Source of the DNA: Enterococcus rivorum
Lineage (GTDB): Bacteria; Bacillota; Bacilli; Lactobacillales; Enterococcaceae
DNA length: 64,000 nucleotides
Reading direction: 5' to 3'
Assembly: GCF_001742285.1 (NCBI RefSeq)
Contig: NZ_MIEK01000004.1
Coordinates: 1-64,000 of the forward strand
Positions 8,205 through 17,739 of this stretch are shown in pieces (position 1 is the stretch's first letter; each line of letters begins with the position of its first letter). The notes under the pieces are model-generated. The model saw nothing but the letters and a program-made list of their open reading frames with translations, had not been told where the DNA came from and did no database searches. The position numbers and the translations under genes were made by a program.

Positions 8205-9983
8205 TTAAAATTCTTTCTTCCATCTTTTCAAGGTATAAATCAACAACACACCACTAATCAATACCAAGCCACCTATATAAAGAGATGAACGTACGGTCTC
8301 CCCTGTTCTAGGCAACGAAGAACTTGATTGTTGAGAACTGGCTGAGTTATTGTACTTGTTCCCACTGTTTTTACTGTTATCGTTATTACTAGTGTCTGTT
8401 CCAGAAGCAATAGTTCTTCCTTTGACAGTAACAATGATTTTTTGGCTCGCTTCACCGTTTGTATAAGTAATAAAATATTCTCCAACTTTATTTGTATCAA
8501 CTGTCCCGCTGACCATTGCTTCACTAAATGCCAAAGGATTGCCTTCTTTGTCTTTAGCTGCTACAAAATTATCCTCTGGGTTCCATGTATCCCCAACATA
8601 CAAAACAGAATCTTTAGCTTCAATCATTTCTTTGTTCGGTTCTGGTTGACTAATAATAATTTTAATTCGATCACCCGTCAAAGCATTATCACTTGTATTA
8701 GGAAACAAACCTTCTCCCACTGCTCGAACTTTTGCATAAACCACTTGTTCCGCTTCACCGTTTTTACTGTTAAAATAATGATCTATATCTACTGAATTTC
8801 CCTCTTCATCTTGAAAATCTTCTAATACATAGTGATGATTATTTAAACGCCTACTACTCGTCAATTTTACCATCGTCGCTAAAGGTAGTTCTACCAAATC
8901 GGCTTTCGTTTTTACCGTTACCTCTAAATTAGGTTCTAACAATGCTAACTTATCTTGCGCTTCGTATTTAACAGCTAGACTAGTCAACAGAGCATTTAAA
9001 GTCTCTGGATAAAAGGTTGGCAATAAATTATTACCCAGCGCTTAGTCTCTAACTTTCGTTAAATTACCAAAAGATGTAGGCAAACTTGTCAATTGATTAT
9101 CTGCAAGATATAATGTAGCCAAATTAGACCCCGAAGCAATCGTATCTGGCAATTCAACTAGCTGATTATTAGATAAATCCATTGCGCTGACTGTATTGTT
9201 TTCCAAAAGGCTACCCGGAACTTCACTTAAAAAATTACCAGAAACAGTGAAGGTTCTCATTTTTTCAATTGTCCCGATATTTTCAGGTAATTGCGTTAAT
9301 TGATTATTGTCTAAATAAACCTCTGAGCCCGTTCCTTTCCCAATGGAATAGTTAACAAAAGTTTGCGGAAGTTCGATTATTTGATTATCCGCTAAGTATA
9401 GCTGAGTTAAAGCTGGGAATGCGACTTCTCCAAACCCTTCCATACTCGTTATTTCGTTATCGTTTAACCAAAGAACATTCAAATTAGGTAATTGATTCAG
9501 TTCCTGAGGATAGCTTTTTATTTTATTGCCACTAAGTTTTAAATTGACTAACTTAGAAAATACACTAATTCCCTCAATAGACGTTATGTTTTTACTTAAT
9601 AATGAAATCACCGTTCGGTTACGCTCTGTTTCTGTCAATGAATCTGCCACTGTTTTCCCGAAAAGTTCAGCCACAGCTTGTGCCATATTAGGATCTGGAA
9701 ATATTTCAGAAATTTTTGCATCAACAGGAATATTAGCTTGTTCTTGATATGTCGTCACTTTCTTTACATCATTTTGTTCTGTAGTTCGTTCTGATTCAGT
9801 TGTTACATCTTCTGCTATATCTTTTGTTTCCTCAGTTGCTGAATGTTCGTGTTCTAATTCTACGGTATTTTCTACCACCTCAGAGTCGCCTTCCGTCGCA
9901 AAAGCTACATATGAACTTGAAATGACATAGTTTCCAAATAATATGACGCTCAAAATACCAGTCAACATTTTTTGTTTTTTCAT
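8205..9983 (-). pseudogene. LRR/LPXTG surface protein interrupted by one in-frame stop codon
   Basis: Two open frames (9983-9042 and 9041-8205) lie in the same phase and together encode one 592-residue cell-wall protein. The only interruption is a TAA at 9042-9044, where TTA (Leu) would fit the repeat. The upstream part has a signal peptide (MKKQKMLTGILSVILFG), an acidic region, and about eight leucine-rich repeats of the type LPxxxxxLxxLxxLxLxxNxI. The downstream part has an Ig-like region (about 400-510), a Ser/Asn-rich stalk, an LPRTGE sorting signal at about residue 557, a membrane segment and a KRWKKEF tail. Without readthrough the product would be secreted but not wall-anchored. The paralogue at 29.5 kb reads straight through the same place (LNRNLLPTGY), which supports the broken-gene reading. 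A sequencing error is also possible. Confidence 0.85.
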
Positions 9984-10169
9984 TCGATTTATCCCTTCTT
10001 TCTGCTATTAAATTGATTTCTTCAAGCAACTACTTTATTTTTTTAGCTATCCACCCTATTTTAACATTTTTATATACTGTAAATATGTTTTTTATTTCTT
10101 TTTTTAAAATAATTAATCATATTGCTTTGATTCATTTTTTCTAAACAAAGGAGCGCTTTCTCCACATAA

Positions 10170-10210
10170 AAAAAGATATAAAGATGTTTTTTTACACTTT
10201 ATATCTTTTT
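10170..10210. terminator. Terminator of the trp operon
   Basis: AAAAAGATATAAAG (10170-10183) pairs perfectly over 14 bp with CTTTATATCTTTTT (10197-10210) across a 13-base loop. The flanking A and T runs let it work on the minus strand, 25 bases after trpA. Confidence 0.75.
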
Positions 10211-10234
10211 CAATTTTTCAATACTATATTTCTT

Positions 10235-11002
10235 CTAGTTGCTTACAGCTTCTCTCACAAACAATTCAACTTCTTCAGTCTTTCCTTCTCCTAACAGTTG
10301 GACTATTTTACTTCCTACAATTACGCCCGCGCAACTCTTTCTAAAACGTTGCACGTGATCTTTAGATGAAACTCCAAAACCTGCAAGCACCGGAATCTCA
10401 CTCACTTCTTGAATATAAGCTAAATGTTCATCTAGTGTCTCTTGATAGTCGCGCCCAACACCAGTTACACCATTGACCGCTACCGCATAAATGAACCCTT
10501 CTCCCGTTTCAGTCAATTCCTTAATCCGATCTTTCGGTGTCGTTAACGCAACTAAGGGAATCAATGCGACATCACTTTCTTTTAATTGTGGTTCTAGAAA
10601 TAAGCGATGTTCATAGGGTAAATCAGGAATAATCAACCCTTTGACAGGTGTTTCCGCTAAAGCGCCAATAAATTTTTCCACCCCATAACTAAAAACTGGA
10701 TTAAAATATGTCATAATTATCAATGGAATTTCTGTTTGCATTCCTTTTAAAGTCTCTAAAACTTTAGCTAAACTGACTTCTTTTTGTAATGCACGTAATC
10801 CTGCTTCTTGAATCACCGGACCATCTGCTACCGGATCGGAAAAAGGAATCCCTAACTCGATGGCACTGGCTCCTGCCTTCGTCAACAGTTCAATTTCTGC
10901 TTCTAATTGGTCCAACCCTTGCGCACCAGCCATAATGTAGGGAACTAAGATGGTTTCCCCAGCTTGCTGCCGCTGATTTAATTTCTTCGTTAAAGTCTTC
11001 AT
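10235..11002 (-). CDS. trpA: Tryptophan synthase alpha subunit
   Basis: The 255-residue TIM-barrel enzyme cleaves indole-3-glycerol phosphate to indole and glyceraldehyde 3-phosphate. The catalytic acid pair is visible as E49 and D60 in [16 protein letters not shown], and the phosphate-binding loop as [10 protein letters not shown] and GVIVGSKIV near the C-terminus. It is the last gene of the trp operon. Its ATG overlaps the trpB stop by one base, so it is probably translationally coupled to trpB, with which it forms the alpha2-beta2 complex. A strong hairpin terminator follows. Confidence 0.97.
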   Translation of the reverse strand: MKTLTKKLNQRQQAGETILVPYIMAGAQGLDQLEAEIELLTKAGASAIELGIPFSDPVADGPVIQEAGLRALQKEVSLAKVLETLKGMQTEIPLIIMTYFNPVFSYGVEKFIGALAETPVKGLIIPDLPYEHRLFLEPQLKESDVALIPLVALTTPKDRIKELTETGEGFIYAVAVNGVTGVGRDYQETLDEHLAYIQEVSEIPVLAGFGVSSKDHVQRFRKSCAGVIVGSKIVQLLGEGKTEEVELFVREAVSN

Positions 11003-12192
11003 TATTTGTCCTCCTGTTCAAATAACTCTTTAATTTGCTGAACATCTTTATCGCCTCGGCCAGATAAACAAACAATGATTTGCTTCTCTTTCCCAAGCTC
11101 TTTGGCTAACTTGATGGCATAGCTAACCGCATGTGCACTTTCTAGGGCGGGAATAATCCCTTCTGTTTGGCATAGAATTTTGAAGGCTTCTAGTGCCTCT
11201 TGGTCGGTAGCTGATTCATACGTTGCGCGCCCTGATTCATTTAAATGACAATGCTCTGGGCCCAATCCTGGATAGTCCAAGCCAGCAGAAATTGAAAATG
11301 CTTCAAGTATCTGACCATCTTTATCTTGCAATAATTTCATCATCGCACCATGAAGGACGCCCGTTCGCCCTTTATTAATGGATGCTGAATGTTCTTCGGT
11401 TTCCAGTCCTGCCCCTGCTGCTTCAACACCAATTAGTGCAACCTGATCATTGATAAAGGGGTAGAAAATCCCCATCGCATTGCTACCACCGCCAACGCAA
11501 GCAACGACTGCATCTGGTAATTTTCCTTCTGCTTCTAAAATTTGACGTCTTGATTCTATTCCAATGATACTTTGATAGTCTCGGACGATTTCAGGAAATG
11601 GATGTGGTCCCAGTACGGAACCCATCACATAATGAGTATCTTCTACATTGGCAACCCAGAAACGCAACGCTTCATTTACGGCATCCTTCAACGTTTTGCT
11701 TCCTGATTGAACACTAATCACTTTTGCCCCTAACAATTCCATCCGAAATACATTCAACGCCTGTCTTTCCACATCGACCGCGCCCATAAATACGGTACAT
11801 TCCATTCCAAAAAGAGCGGCGATTGTCGCAGTAGCAACCCCATGTTGGCCCGCTCCTGTTTCTGCAACAATTTTATTTTTCCCCATTTTTTTGGCTAATA
11901 AAACCTGCCCCACTGTATTGTTTATTTTATGAGCTCCTGTATGATTTAAATCTTCTCTTTTTAAATAGATTTTGGCTCCACCAGCATAGTCTGTTAATCG
12001 TTCAGCAAAGTACAGCGGATTTTCCCGACCCACATATTGTTTTAAATAATAGTTCAATTCTTCCTGAAAGGCGTCATCTTGCTTTGATGCTTCATAGGTC
12101 TCTTCTAATTCTTTCACGGCATACATTAATGTTTCTGGAACAAATTGACCACCATAATTTCCATAAAATCCATTTTCTGGTTGATTATACAT
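11002..12192 (-). CDS. trpB: Tryptophan synthase beta subunit
   Basis: The 396-residue PLP enzyme joins indole and serine to make tryptophan. The cofactor lysine is K89 in [15 protein letters not shown], the phosphate-binding loop is GGGSNAMG near residue 235, and the channel-lining [10 protein letters not shown] segment is near 112. The length is typical of the TrpB1 type that pairs with TrpA. The start overlaps the end of trpF by 8 bases and the stop overlaps the trpA start, so the three genes are tightly coupled. Confidence 0.97.
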   Translation of the reverse strand: MYNQPENGFYGNYGGQFVPETLMYAVKELEETYEASKQDDAFQEELNYYLKQYVGRENPLYFAERLTDYAGGAKIYLKREDLNHTGAHKINNTVGQVLLAKKMGKNKIVAETGAGQHGVATATIAALFGMECTVFMGAVDVERQALNVFRMELLGAKVISVQSGSKTLKDAVNEALRFWVANVEDTHYVMGSVLGPHPFPEIVRDYQSIIGIESRRQILEAEGKLPDAVVACVGGGSNAMGIFYPFINDQVALIGVEAAGAGLETEEHSASINKGRTGVLHGAMMKLLQDKDGQILEAFSISAGLDYPGLGPEHCHLNESGRATYESATDQEALEAFKILCQTEGIIPALESAHAVSYAIKLAKELGKEKQIIVCLSGRGDKDVQQIKELFEQEDK

Positions 12193-12790
12193 AAAATTCC
12201 TCCTTGGCTTTTTTGATAAAAGCTGCTATTTTTTCTAAATCTTTTTCTCCGTTTGTTTCGACACCGCTAGAAACATCAACGGCGTAGGGCTGAAATCGTC
12301 TTTTTGCTTCTTGAACATTCTCGATAGTCAAGCCACCGGCAATAAATAGTTTTTTATCTTTTACTTTCTTTGGGTCAAAGACCTCCCAATCAAATACTTC
12401 TCCATTACCACCAATATATTTTTTTGGAGGGGCATCAAATAGCAAATAATCAGCTTCCTTTTCGTTTTCCACAGTAGTTATCCACAAGTTATCCACAGGT
12501 AAAGCACGGATGTAGGGAACTGAAATTTTTTGCTCGGGCATCTCCCCATGAATCTGCACCATATCCAACATGGCTTCTTGAATCGCCTCTTCTAGTTGTT
12601 GACTACTAGGTGAAACAAAAACACCCACCTTTTGCACCTTTTTAGGCACCTCTGTTGTTATCTTTTTTACATCAGCAGCCTTGATTTGACGCTTACTTTC
12701 AGCAAAAACGAAGCCTAAAAAATCAACCCCGTGGACCACTGCTACATCTACCTGTTCCTTCGTTTTTAATCCACAAATTTTTACCTTCAT
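12185..12790 (-). CDS. trpF: Phosphoribosylanthranilate isomerase
   Basis: The 201-residue TIM-barrel enzyme performs the Amadori rearrangement of phosphoribosylanthranilate. The general-base cysteine is in the N-terminal KICGLKT motif (C6), and the usual acid aspartate lies in LLFDAPP. The phosphate-binding end is AGGLTIENV and VDVSSGVE. It is a stand-alone TrpF, not fused to TrpC, and overlaps trpC by 4 bases (ATGA type). Confidence 0.95.
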   Translation of the reverse strand: MKVKICGLKTKEQVDVAVVHGVDFLGFVFAESKRQIKAADVKKITTEVPKKVQKVGVFVSPSSQQLEEAIQEAMLDMVQIHGEMPEQKISVPYIRALPVDNLWITTVENEKEADYLLFDAPPKKYIGGNGEVFDWEVFDPKKVKDKKLFIAGGLTIENVQEAKRRFQPYAVDVSSGVETNGEKDLEKIAAFIKKAKEEFYV

Positions 12791-13545
12791 CTCACTACCT
12801 GTAATTCTTTGACTTTAGCTTCTGGATTACCAGATATCATTAATGCTTCTCCGACTAAGACGGCTTGATAATCGTTTTTCAGACTATTTACTTGTGTGCC
12901 TGTGGAAAACCCAGACTCACTAATATAAACACTTTCAGTTTCCTGTTTTTCACCTAATTTTCTGCTTACCTCGATGTCCACAACAAATGTTTTCAAGTTA
13001 CGATTATTCACACCAATTAATTTTGCTCCTAACGCTTCAGCAATCTTTAATTCTTTTTCGTCGTGGACTTCTACTAGAATTTCCAGCCCCAAGGCTTCCG
13101 CTTGATGGTACAATTCTTGTAATTTTTCTTGAGAAAGGGCCGCAACAATGAGTAATACGATGGTCGCCCCAGCATTTCTAGCACGAATTAACTGTTTTTC
13201 TGCAATGATAAAGTCTTTGCACAACACAGGAACCTCTACTTCTTTTGCTATTTTTCTCAAATCTTCAATTGACCCTTTGAAAAACACTTCATCCGTTAAT
13301 ACCGAAATTGCAGAAACACCCGCTTTTTGGTAAGCCTTAGCTTGCGCAAGAATATCTACTGATTCATTGATGGTGCCTTTTGAAGGAGACGCTCTTTTCA
13401 CTTCTCCAATAATGTGGACATGTTGTGGACAACTTTTAACACGGTTATAAAAAGATTCTGTTTTTCTCAAAGGTTGAAGCTCTTCTTTAAGCATTTTTTC
13501 CACTTCTAGCTTTTTTTCTGTCATTATTTTTGTTAAAAAATCCAT
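12787..13545 (-). CDS. trpC: Indole-3-glycerol-phosphate synthase
   Basis: The 252-residue TIM-barrel enzyme decarboxylates and cyclises CdRP to indole-3-glycerol phosphate. The IGPS signature is present: IIGEVKRASPSKG (substrate lysine region, about 46-58), VPVLCKDFII (catalytic lysine), ILVEVHDEKEL (catalytic glutamate), GVNNRNLKTF and YISESGF. It starts right after trpD with no gap and overlaps trpF by 4 bases. Confidence 0.96.
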   Translation of the reverse strand: MDFLTKIMTEKKLEVEKMLKEELQPLRKTESFYNRVKSCPQHVHIIGEVKRASPSKGTINESVDILAQAKAYQKAGVSAISVLTDEVFFKGSIEDLRKIAKEVEVPVLCKDFIIAEKQLIRARNAGATIVLLIVAALSQEKLQELYHQAEALGLEILVEVHDEKELKIAEALGAKLIGVNNRNLKTFVVDIEVSRKLGEKQETESVYISESGFSTGTQVNSLKNDYQAVLVGEALMISGNPEAKVKELQVVR

Positions 13546-14559
13546 TTAGCTCACCTCTTTTTGTACTTGAATTAGTTGTTGTAATTTATCAAAAGCAGCA
13601 CCACTCGCTACACAATCTTTCGCTAATAAAATACCCTCTTGAATTGTTTTTACTTTTCCATTGGTAAAAAATCCGAAACCAGCATTTACAATTACTGTAT
13701 CTAAATAGGCACTTGGCTGATTTTTTAAAATGGAAAGTAAAATCTCGGTGTTTCTTTTAGAATTGCCTCCTTGAATCGCTTTTAAGGAGGTTTTGGAAAA
13801 CCCTAGCTCCTCTGGTTCAACAGTATGCAAACTAATTTTTCCATTTTCTAACAATGAATAATGGGTGGTTCCAGCTAAAGAGGCTTCATCTAGTCCACCT
13901 GCCCCATTGATAACGACAGCTCTTTTACGACCTAAATCCTTTAATGTTTTCGCTGTTTCTTCTAATAAGTCTCGACGATAGGTGCCCATTAACTGAGAAT
14001 CCAAAAAAACCGGGTTGGTTAAAGGCCCAATTAAATTTAAGATTGTCGGGGTTGCTAACTCACGGCGAACCTTCATGACATAACTCATTTTTGGATGCAT
14101 ATGTGGGGCAAACAAGAAAGCTAAACCCACTTCATTCAAAACAGTGCTTAATTTTTCAGGAGAAAGAGCAATATCTACTCCCAAATGTTCAAAAATATCT
14201 GCGCTACCTGATTTACTGGATATGCTGCGATTGCCATGTTTTGCTACAGTTACTCCACCTGCTGCTAAAACAAAGGCTGAGGTTGTACTAATATTAAAAC
14301 TACCTGATTGATCGCCTCCAGTGCCACAATTATCCATTACATTCGTTCGTGTACAGGCTATTTTCATTGCCTTAGTTTGGAGGGTCTCCGCAAGTCCTGC
14401 CATCTCTTCTGCTGTTTCCCCTTGATGCTTCAACGCCATTAAAAAACCAGCAATCTGACTTTCTGTTAATTCGCCTTCAAACATCTGTTCTGCGATTTGT
14501 TTAATTTCTATTTTAGTTAAACGTTGCTGTTCAAATACTTTTTTAAGTAAAAAATCCAT
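13546..14559 (-). CDS. trpD: Anthranilate phosphoribosyltransferase
   Basis: The 337-residue enzyme adds phosphoribose from PRPP to anthranilate. The PRPP-binding glycine-rich loop is DNCGTGGDQSGSFNIST (about 77-93), followed by KHGNRSISSKSGSADIFE, and the anthranilate site arginine lies in SYVMKVRRELATPT. It is a separate protein, not fused to TrpG as in some enterobacteria. It begins one base after the trpG stop. Confidence 0.96.
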   Translation of the reverse strand: MDFLLKKVFEQQRLTKIEIKQIAEQMFEGELTESQIAGFLMALKHQGETAEEMAGLAETLQTKAMKIACTRTNVMDNCGTGGDQSGSFNISTTSAFVLAAGGVTVAKHGNRSISSKSGSADIFEHLGVDIALSPEKLSTVLNEVGLAFLFAPHMHPKMSYVMKVRRELATPTILNLIGPLTNPVFLDSQLMGTYRRDLLEETAKTLKDLGRKRAVVINGAGGLDEASLAGTTHYSLLENGKISLHTVEPEELGFSKTSLKAIQGGNSKRNTEILLSILKNQPSAYLDTVIVNAGFGFFTNGKVKTIQEGILLAKDCVASGAAFDKLQQLIQVQKEVS

Positions 14560-15132
14560 TTATTCACCCTCCACTATCTTCATAAAATTTTGAATTATTT
14601 TTTCCCCGTCTAATGTTCCGATAGATTCTGGATGAAACTGAACACCGAAGACTGGATACTTTTTATGTTCTATGGCCATAATTTCTTGATCATCGATTGC
14701 CTCACCTGTTACGATTAACTCTTGAGGTAAATCTTGCTTGTTCATCACTAATGAATGGTACCGAATAACTGGTAACTCTCTCGCCAGTCCTTTAAATAAC
14801 GTGCTGTTTTCATGAGTAATAGACGACTGCTTTCCATGTCGAATATTTTTTGCCAAAATAATTTCACTTCCAAACACTTCCGCAATCGTTTGGTGTCCTA
14901 AACAAATTCCTAACATCGGTTTACTTTTGTAAAACTTTCTAATAATATTGGGAACAAACCCTGTTTCTTTAGGCGTCCCTGGCCCTGGCGAAATAATAAT
15001 CGCTGATGCTTCATTTGCCTTCTCAAAGATTTCTGGATCATCGTTTCTCAGCACTTCAACTTCATCATATTTAGCTACTAGCTGAACTAAGTTATAGGTA
15101 AAAGAATCATAATTATCAATCAGTAAAATCAT
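14560..15132 (-). CDS. trpG: Anthranilate synthase component II (glutamine amidotransferase)
   Basis: The 190-residue class I glutamine amidotransferase supplies ammonia to TrpE. The nucleophile is C77 in MLGICLGHQT, and the His-Glu pair lies in FGVQFHPESI. The oxyanion segment is ISPGPGTP. The same kind of protein can serve para-aminobenzoate synthesis (PabA). Its place between trpE and trpD shows a tryptophan role here, although a dual TrpG/PabA function cannot be excluded. It overlaps trpE by 4 bases. Confidence 0.95.
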   Translation of the reverse strand: MILLIDNYDSFTYNLVQLVAKYDEVEVLRNDDPEIFEKANEASAIIISPGPGTPKETGFVPNIIRKFYKSKPMLGICLGHQTIAEVFGSEIILAKNIRHGKQSSITHENSTLFKGLARELPVIRYHSLVMNKQDLPQELIVTGEAIDDQEIMAIEHKKYPVFGVQFHPESIGTLDGEKIIQNFMKIVEGE

Positions 15133-16493
15133 GTGGTCACCTCCAAGAGTGCTTTCGCTTTATGCAGTGTTTCTTCATACTCTTTTTCTGGATCAGAATC
15201 ATAGACAATCCCTGCACCTGCTTGAACATAGGCTTTTCCTTTATGAATAACCATCGTACGAATCGCAATGGCAAAATCTGCTTGGCCGTTTTTAGATAAA
15301 TAACCAACTGCTCCGGCATAGATTCCTCGTTTTACCGGCTCCATTTCATAAATTCGTTGCATCGCTCGTATTTTAGGTGCTCCACTAACCGTTCCAGCTG
15401 GTAAAGTAGCTTTTAATGCGTCCATCGCTGTTGCACCTTTTTTTAACTTTCCTGTTACTACAGATACTAGATGCATCACATATCTGTATTTTTCTACAAC
15501 CATATAAAGCGGAACCTCTACCGATCCTATCTCACTAATTTTGCCAATATCGTTGCGACCTAAATCAATCAACATTAGATGCTCTGCTCGTTCTTTTTCG
15601 TCTTGAATCAGCTCTTGTTCCAACATGGAATCTTCCTCTGGTGTCACTCCTCTTTTTCGCGTTCCAGCAATGGGATTCGTTGTAACAACCTGACCTTTCA
15701 CACTAACTAAACTTTCAGGAGAAGAACCGATAATATACGTCTCGCCAAAATCCAGGAAATAGAGGTACATCGAAGGATTACTTACTCGTAAACGACGGTA
15801 ATAATCGAAAGGATGTCCTTTAAAATCAGCTGTTAGTCTTTGTGAAGGGACCATCTGGAATAAATCTCCTGCTTTAATATACTTTTTCGCTTGATTAACA
15901 ACCTCTTCATACCCTTCCTTAGAAAAATTACTAGTATAGTCCAGTTTATCTAGCTTGATTTCCTTTTGCTCTTCTTGATTAGGAACTGTTAATTCCTGTT
16001 GTTTTTTTATTAATGCGGCTTTTAGCTCCTCTTCCGTTCTATTAGAATAGGTATTCGCTTCTACTAGGAAAAGTTTCTCTCCTACATGATCAAAGAGTAA
16101 AAAAGAATCAAATAGATAGAAGTGAATATCTGGAATGTTCATTTCATCAAATGGAATCTTGCCTAATGCTTCATAGCTAGCAATGACATCGTAACCTACA
16201 TAACCAATCGCTCCACCCACAAAAGGCATCCCTTCAACGAGTTCTTCCTCCTTATACACGTATTGCTCAATCTCCTTTAGCGGATCTGACACAACAAAAC
16301 TGTTTCCTGCCACCGTCAACACGTTATCTTGATAAATGATTTCCGAAACAGCATCCCAAGCAATAATTGAATACCTCCCTTTGCTTAAATCTCTTGGAAT
16401 ACTTTCTAGTAAACATTTATTCTTTCCCTTAATTCTTAAAAAGGCTGAAATAGCCGTTAAATAATCTGCTTGAATTTCTTTTACTAATTTCAT
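15129..16493 (-). CDS. trpE: Anthranilate synthase component I
   Basis: The 454-residue enzyme converts chorismate to anthranilate. The C-terminal chorismate-binding domain carries the family signatures [45 protein letters not shown] and [10 protein letters not shown]. It is somewhat shorter than the roughly 500-520 residues common elsewhere because the N-terminal domain is compact; whether the LLESI-like segment (residues 29-33) still binds tryptophan for feedback inhibition is not clear. It is the first gene of the operon. The ATG follows AAAAGGGGAAG, and two T-box elements lie upstream. Confidence 0.95.
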   Translation of the reverse strand: MKLVKEIQADYLTAISAFLRIKGKNKCLLESIPRDLSKGRYSIIAWDAVSEIIYQDNVLTVAGNSFVVSDPLKEIEQYVYKEEELVEGMPFVGGAIGYVGYDVIASYEALGKIPFDEMNIPDIHFYLFDSFLLFDHVGEKLFLVEANTYSNRTEEELKAALIKKQQELTVPNQEEQKEIKLDKLDYTSNFSKEGYEEVVNQAKKYIKAGDLFQMVPSQRLTADFKGHPFDYYRRLRVSNPSMYLYFLDFGETYIIGSSPESLVSVKGQVVTTNPIAGTRKRGVTPEEDSMLEQELIQDEKERAEHLMLIDLGRNDIGKISEIGSVEVPLYMVVEKYRYVMHLVSVVTGKLKKGATAMDALKATLPAGTVSGAPKIRAMQRIYEMEPVKRGIYAGAVGYLSKNGQADFAIAIRTMVIHKGKAYVQAGAGIVYDSDPEKEYEETLHKAKALLEVTT

Positions 16494-16532
16494 TTCTCTT
16501 CCCCTTTTCTATCTGATTTTTCTTTAAATACA

Positions 16533-16700
16533 CAAAAAGCCCTCAAGAAACAGACATCTGTTTCTTGAGGGCGAATAAACTTATCCACGGTACCACCTCG
16601 GTGAAAAGAAGTTTCTCTAAAAAAACGCTACAAGTATTTCCTTGTAGAAAAAGTTTTTATTTGAAAGACAATAGTGAGTTATTTACTTTATCAAGATAAA
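16533..16700 (-). promoter_or_regulatory. Second, shortened T-box element before trpE (no recognisable stem I)
   Basis: On the minus strand there is a clear T-box core, CCGAGGTGGTACCGTGG (GGTGGTACC complement at 16589-16597), followed by a 15-bp perfect terminator stem (16539-16553 with 16558-16572) and TTTTTG. Only about 100 bases separate this core from the terminator of the first T-box. They hold a short ATC/GAT hairpin and a 7-bp CTACAAG/CTTGTAG hairpin (like stem III), but no stem I or specifier loop that I can find. The variable base of the UGGN bulge is U, whereas the upstream element has C. Confidence 0.75.
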
Positions 16701-16701
16701 A

Positions 16702-16974
16702 CAAAAAGCCCCCAAACCACACAAAGATATGTGGTTTGAGGGCGAAATATTCACGGTGCCACCTCAAATTTGAAAGAAATTCTTTCCTCTTATCAGTCGT
16801 CAATCAACGACCTTACTCTGTAACGGGAGTTCCCGAAAATACCTACTACCATTTCAGCATCTCGCTCGAAAGTCCATTCACAACTCATTCCCTACTGATT
16901 CACACCACCATCAGCTCTCTGAAAAGTACTATGGGTTGTTACTCCTCTTTCTCAAAGCTTATTTATTAATGATA
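16702..16974 (-). promoter_or_regulatory. Tryptophan T-box riboswitch of the trp operon
   Basis: The leader begins just after the -10. Stem I is closed by GAAAG/CTTTC, with the AGTA-type S-turn on the 5' side. The specifier loop reads GAATGGACTTTC, with the Trp codon UGG at 16874-16876 (complement). The antiterminator contains GAGGTGGCACCGTGAA (T-box bulge UGGC at 16755-16763), matching a G discriminator base, which tRNA-Trp carries. The competing terminator is CCCAAACCACA (16711-16721) with TGTGGTTTGAG (16730-16740) followed by TTTTTG. Uncharged tRNA-Trp should promote readthrough. Confidence 0.9.
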
Positions 16975-17003
16975 ACTATATTAGATTTTTTTAATTTTGT
17001 CAA
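16975..17003 (-). promoter_or_regulatory. Promoter of the trp operon
   Basis: On the minus strand TTGACA (16998-17003) and TATAGT (16975-16980) are separated by 17 bases. Transcription would start just before T-box stem I. Confidence 0.8.
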
Positions 17004-17739
17004 CCCTATTTATTTTTGAGTTTACTCGTTTTTTACTAGAAATCTTATTCTATCAGTAGTTACAGACACTATTTTTTAAACAAAAGAGACGAAATAACAT
17101 CTCTTCCTCTAGTTTAACCCATTTTCCAAAAAAGGGGCTGCTTCCAAAGAAACACTGGCAATAACTGCTGGTAGTATAGCCTGGTTGCTTCTTTTTTAAA
17201 AAAAAGTAGAATAGTCTCATCTAGCTTATACAACACTAATGGTAGCTGTTTTTATCTGTCGCTTAATCTAATTTCAAAAAATTGGAGTAAACTTAACTAT
17301 TTATTGATAAACAAAATTTTACTATCATTGTCATTTGTTTTTGTACCTATTTATACGAATAAAACAGCAGGTTCCCCCCTCTCACTACTAAACTATTTTT
17401 ACTATGTATCTTTACAAAAAAACTAGTTTTATGGATTTCTAAACCAAAAATTTTCATTTTATTAAACTTTTATGATTACTTTGTCATGATTTCCTTATTT
17501 TTAATACAAAGAGTAGAAAGCGTTTCACTCAACACACTTAAAAAAAATCAACATTTTCAAGAATTAACAAGCATTCTTGTATTTAAGTACTCGTTTTATT
17601 TTTTTACTCCACCTTTCTTATTGCCTAAAAAATAGTTGAGAGTTCATAAAATTCTCTCGTAAAGCATTTTATGAACTACAATTATTATCCATTTTACTTA
17701 TACTTAAATCCTATTATCAAATAGAAAGAGGGAGAAAAA
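17004..17739. other. Long AT-rich intergenic region before the first M60 peptidase gene
   Basis: No gene was recognised. It contains a weak cre-like GAAAGCGTTTC near 17519, the 12-bp inverted repeat at 17641-17677, and a possible -10 (TATACT, 17699-17704) about 36 bases before the start codon without a clear -35. A 28-codon plus-strand open frame near 17130-17205 has no start or ribosome site. Confidence 0.4.
17641..17677 (+). promoter_or_regulatory. 12-bp perfect inverted repeat upstream of the M60 peptidase gene
   Basis: AGTTCATAAAAT (17641-17652) and ATTTTATGAACT (17666-17677) are exact inverted copies separated by 13 bases, ending 62 bases before the start codon. There is no T-run after it, so an operator or mRNA 5' structure is more likely than a terminator. 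Confidence 0.45.

Noticed and set aside
16736-16969. Plus-strand open frame of 77 codons upstream of trpE.
   Set aside because: It lies antisense across the complete Trp T-box leader, has no ribosome site and resembles no protein. The RNA structure explains the region.
17130-17205. Short plus-strand frame with a hydrophobic end (GAASKETLAITAGSIAWLLLF).
   Set aside because: Twenty-eight codons without a start codon or ribosome site. It could be a decayed LPXTG-type tail, but this cannot be separated from chance.
17519-17531. cre-like GAAAGCGTTTC palindrome before the first M60 gene.
   Set aside because: The core is palindromic, but the outer TG and CA are missing and it is more than 200 bases from the start codon.
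17630-17704. Possible copy of the shared motif before the first M60 gene (CCTAAAAAATAGTTGAGAG).
   Set aside because: No -10 lies at the correct distance from TTGAGA, and the best -10 (TATACT at 17699) is far away, so the geometry differs.
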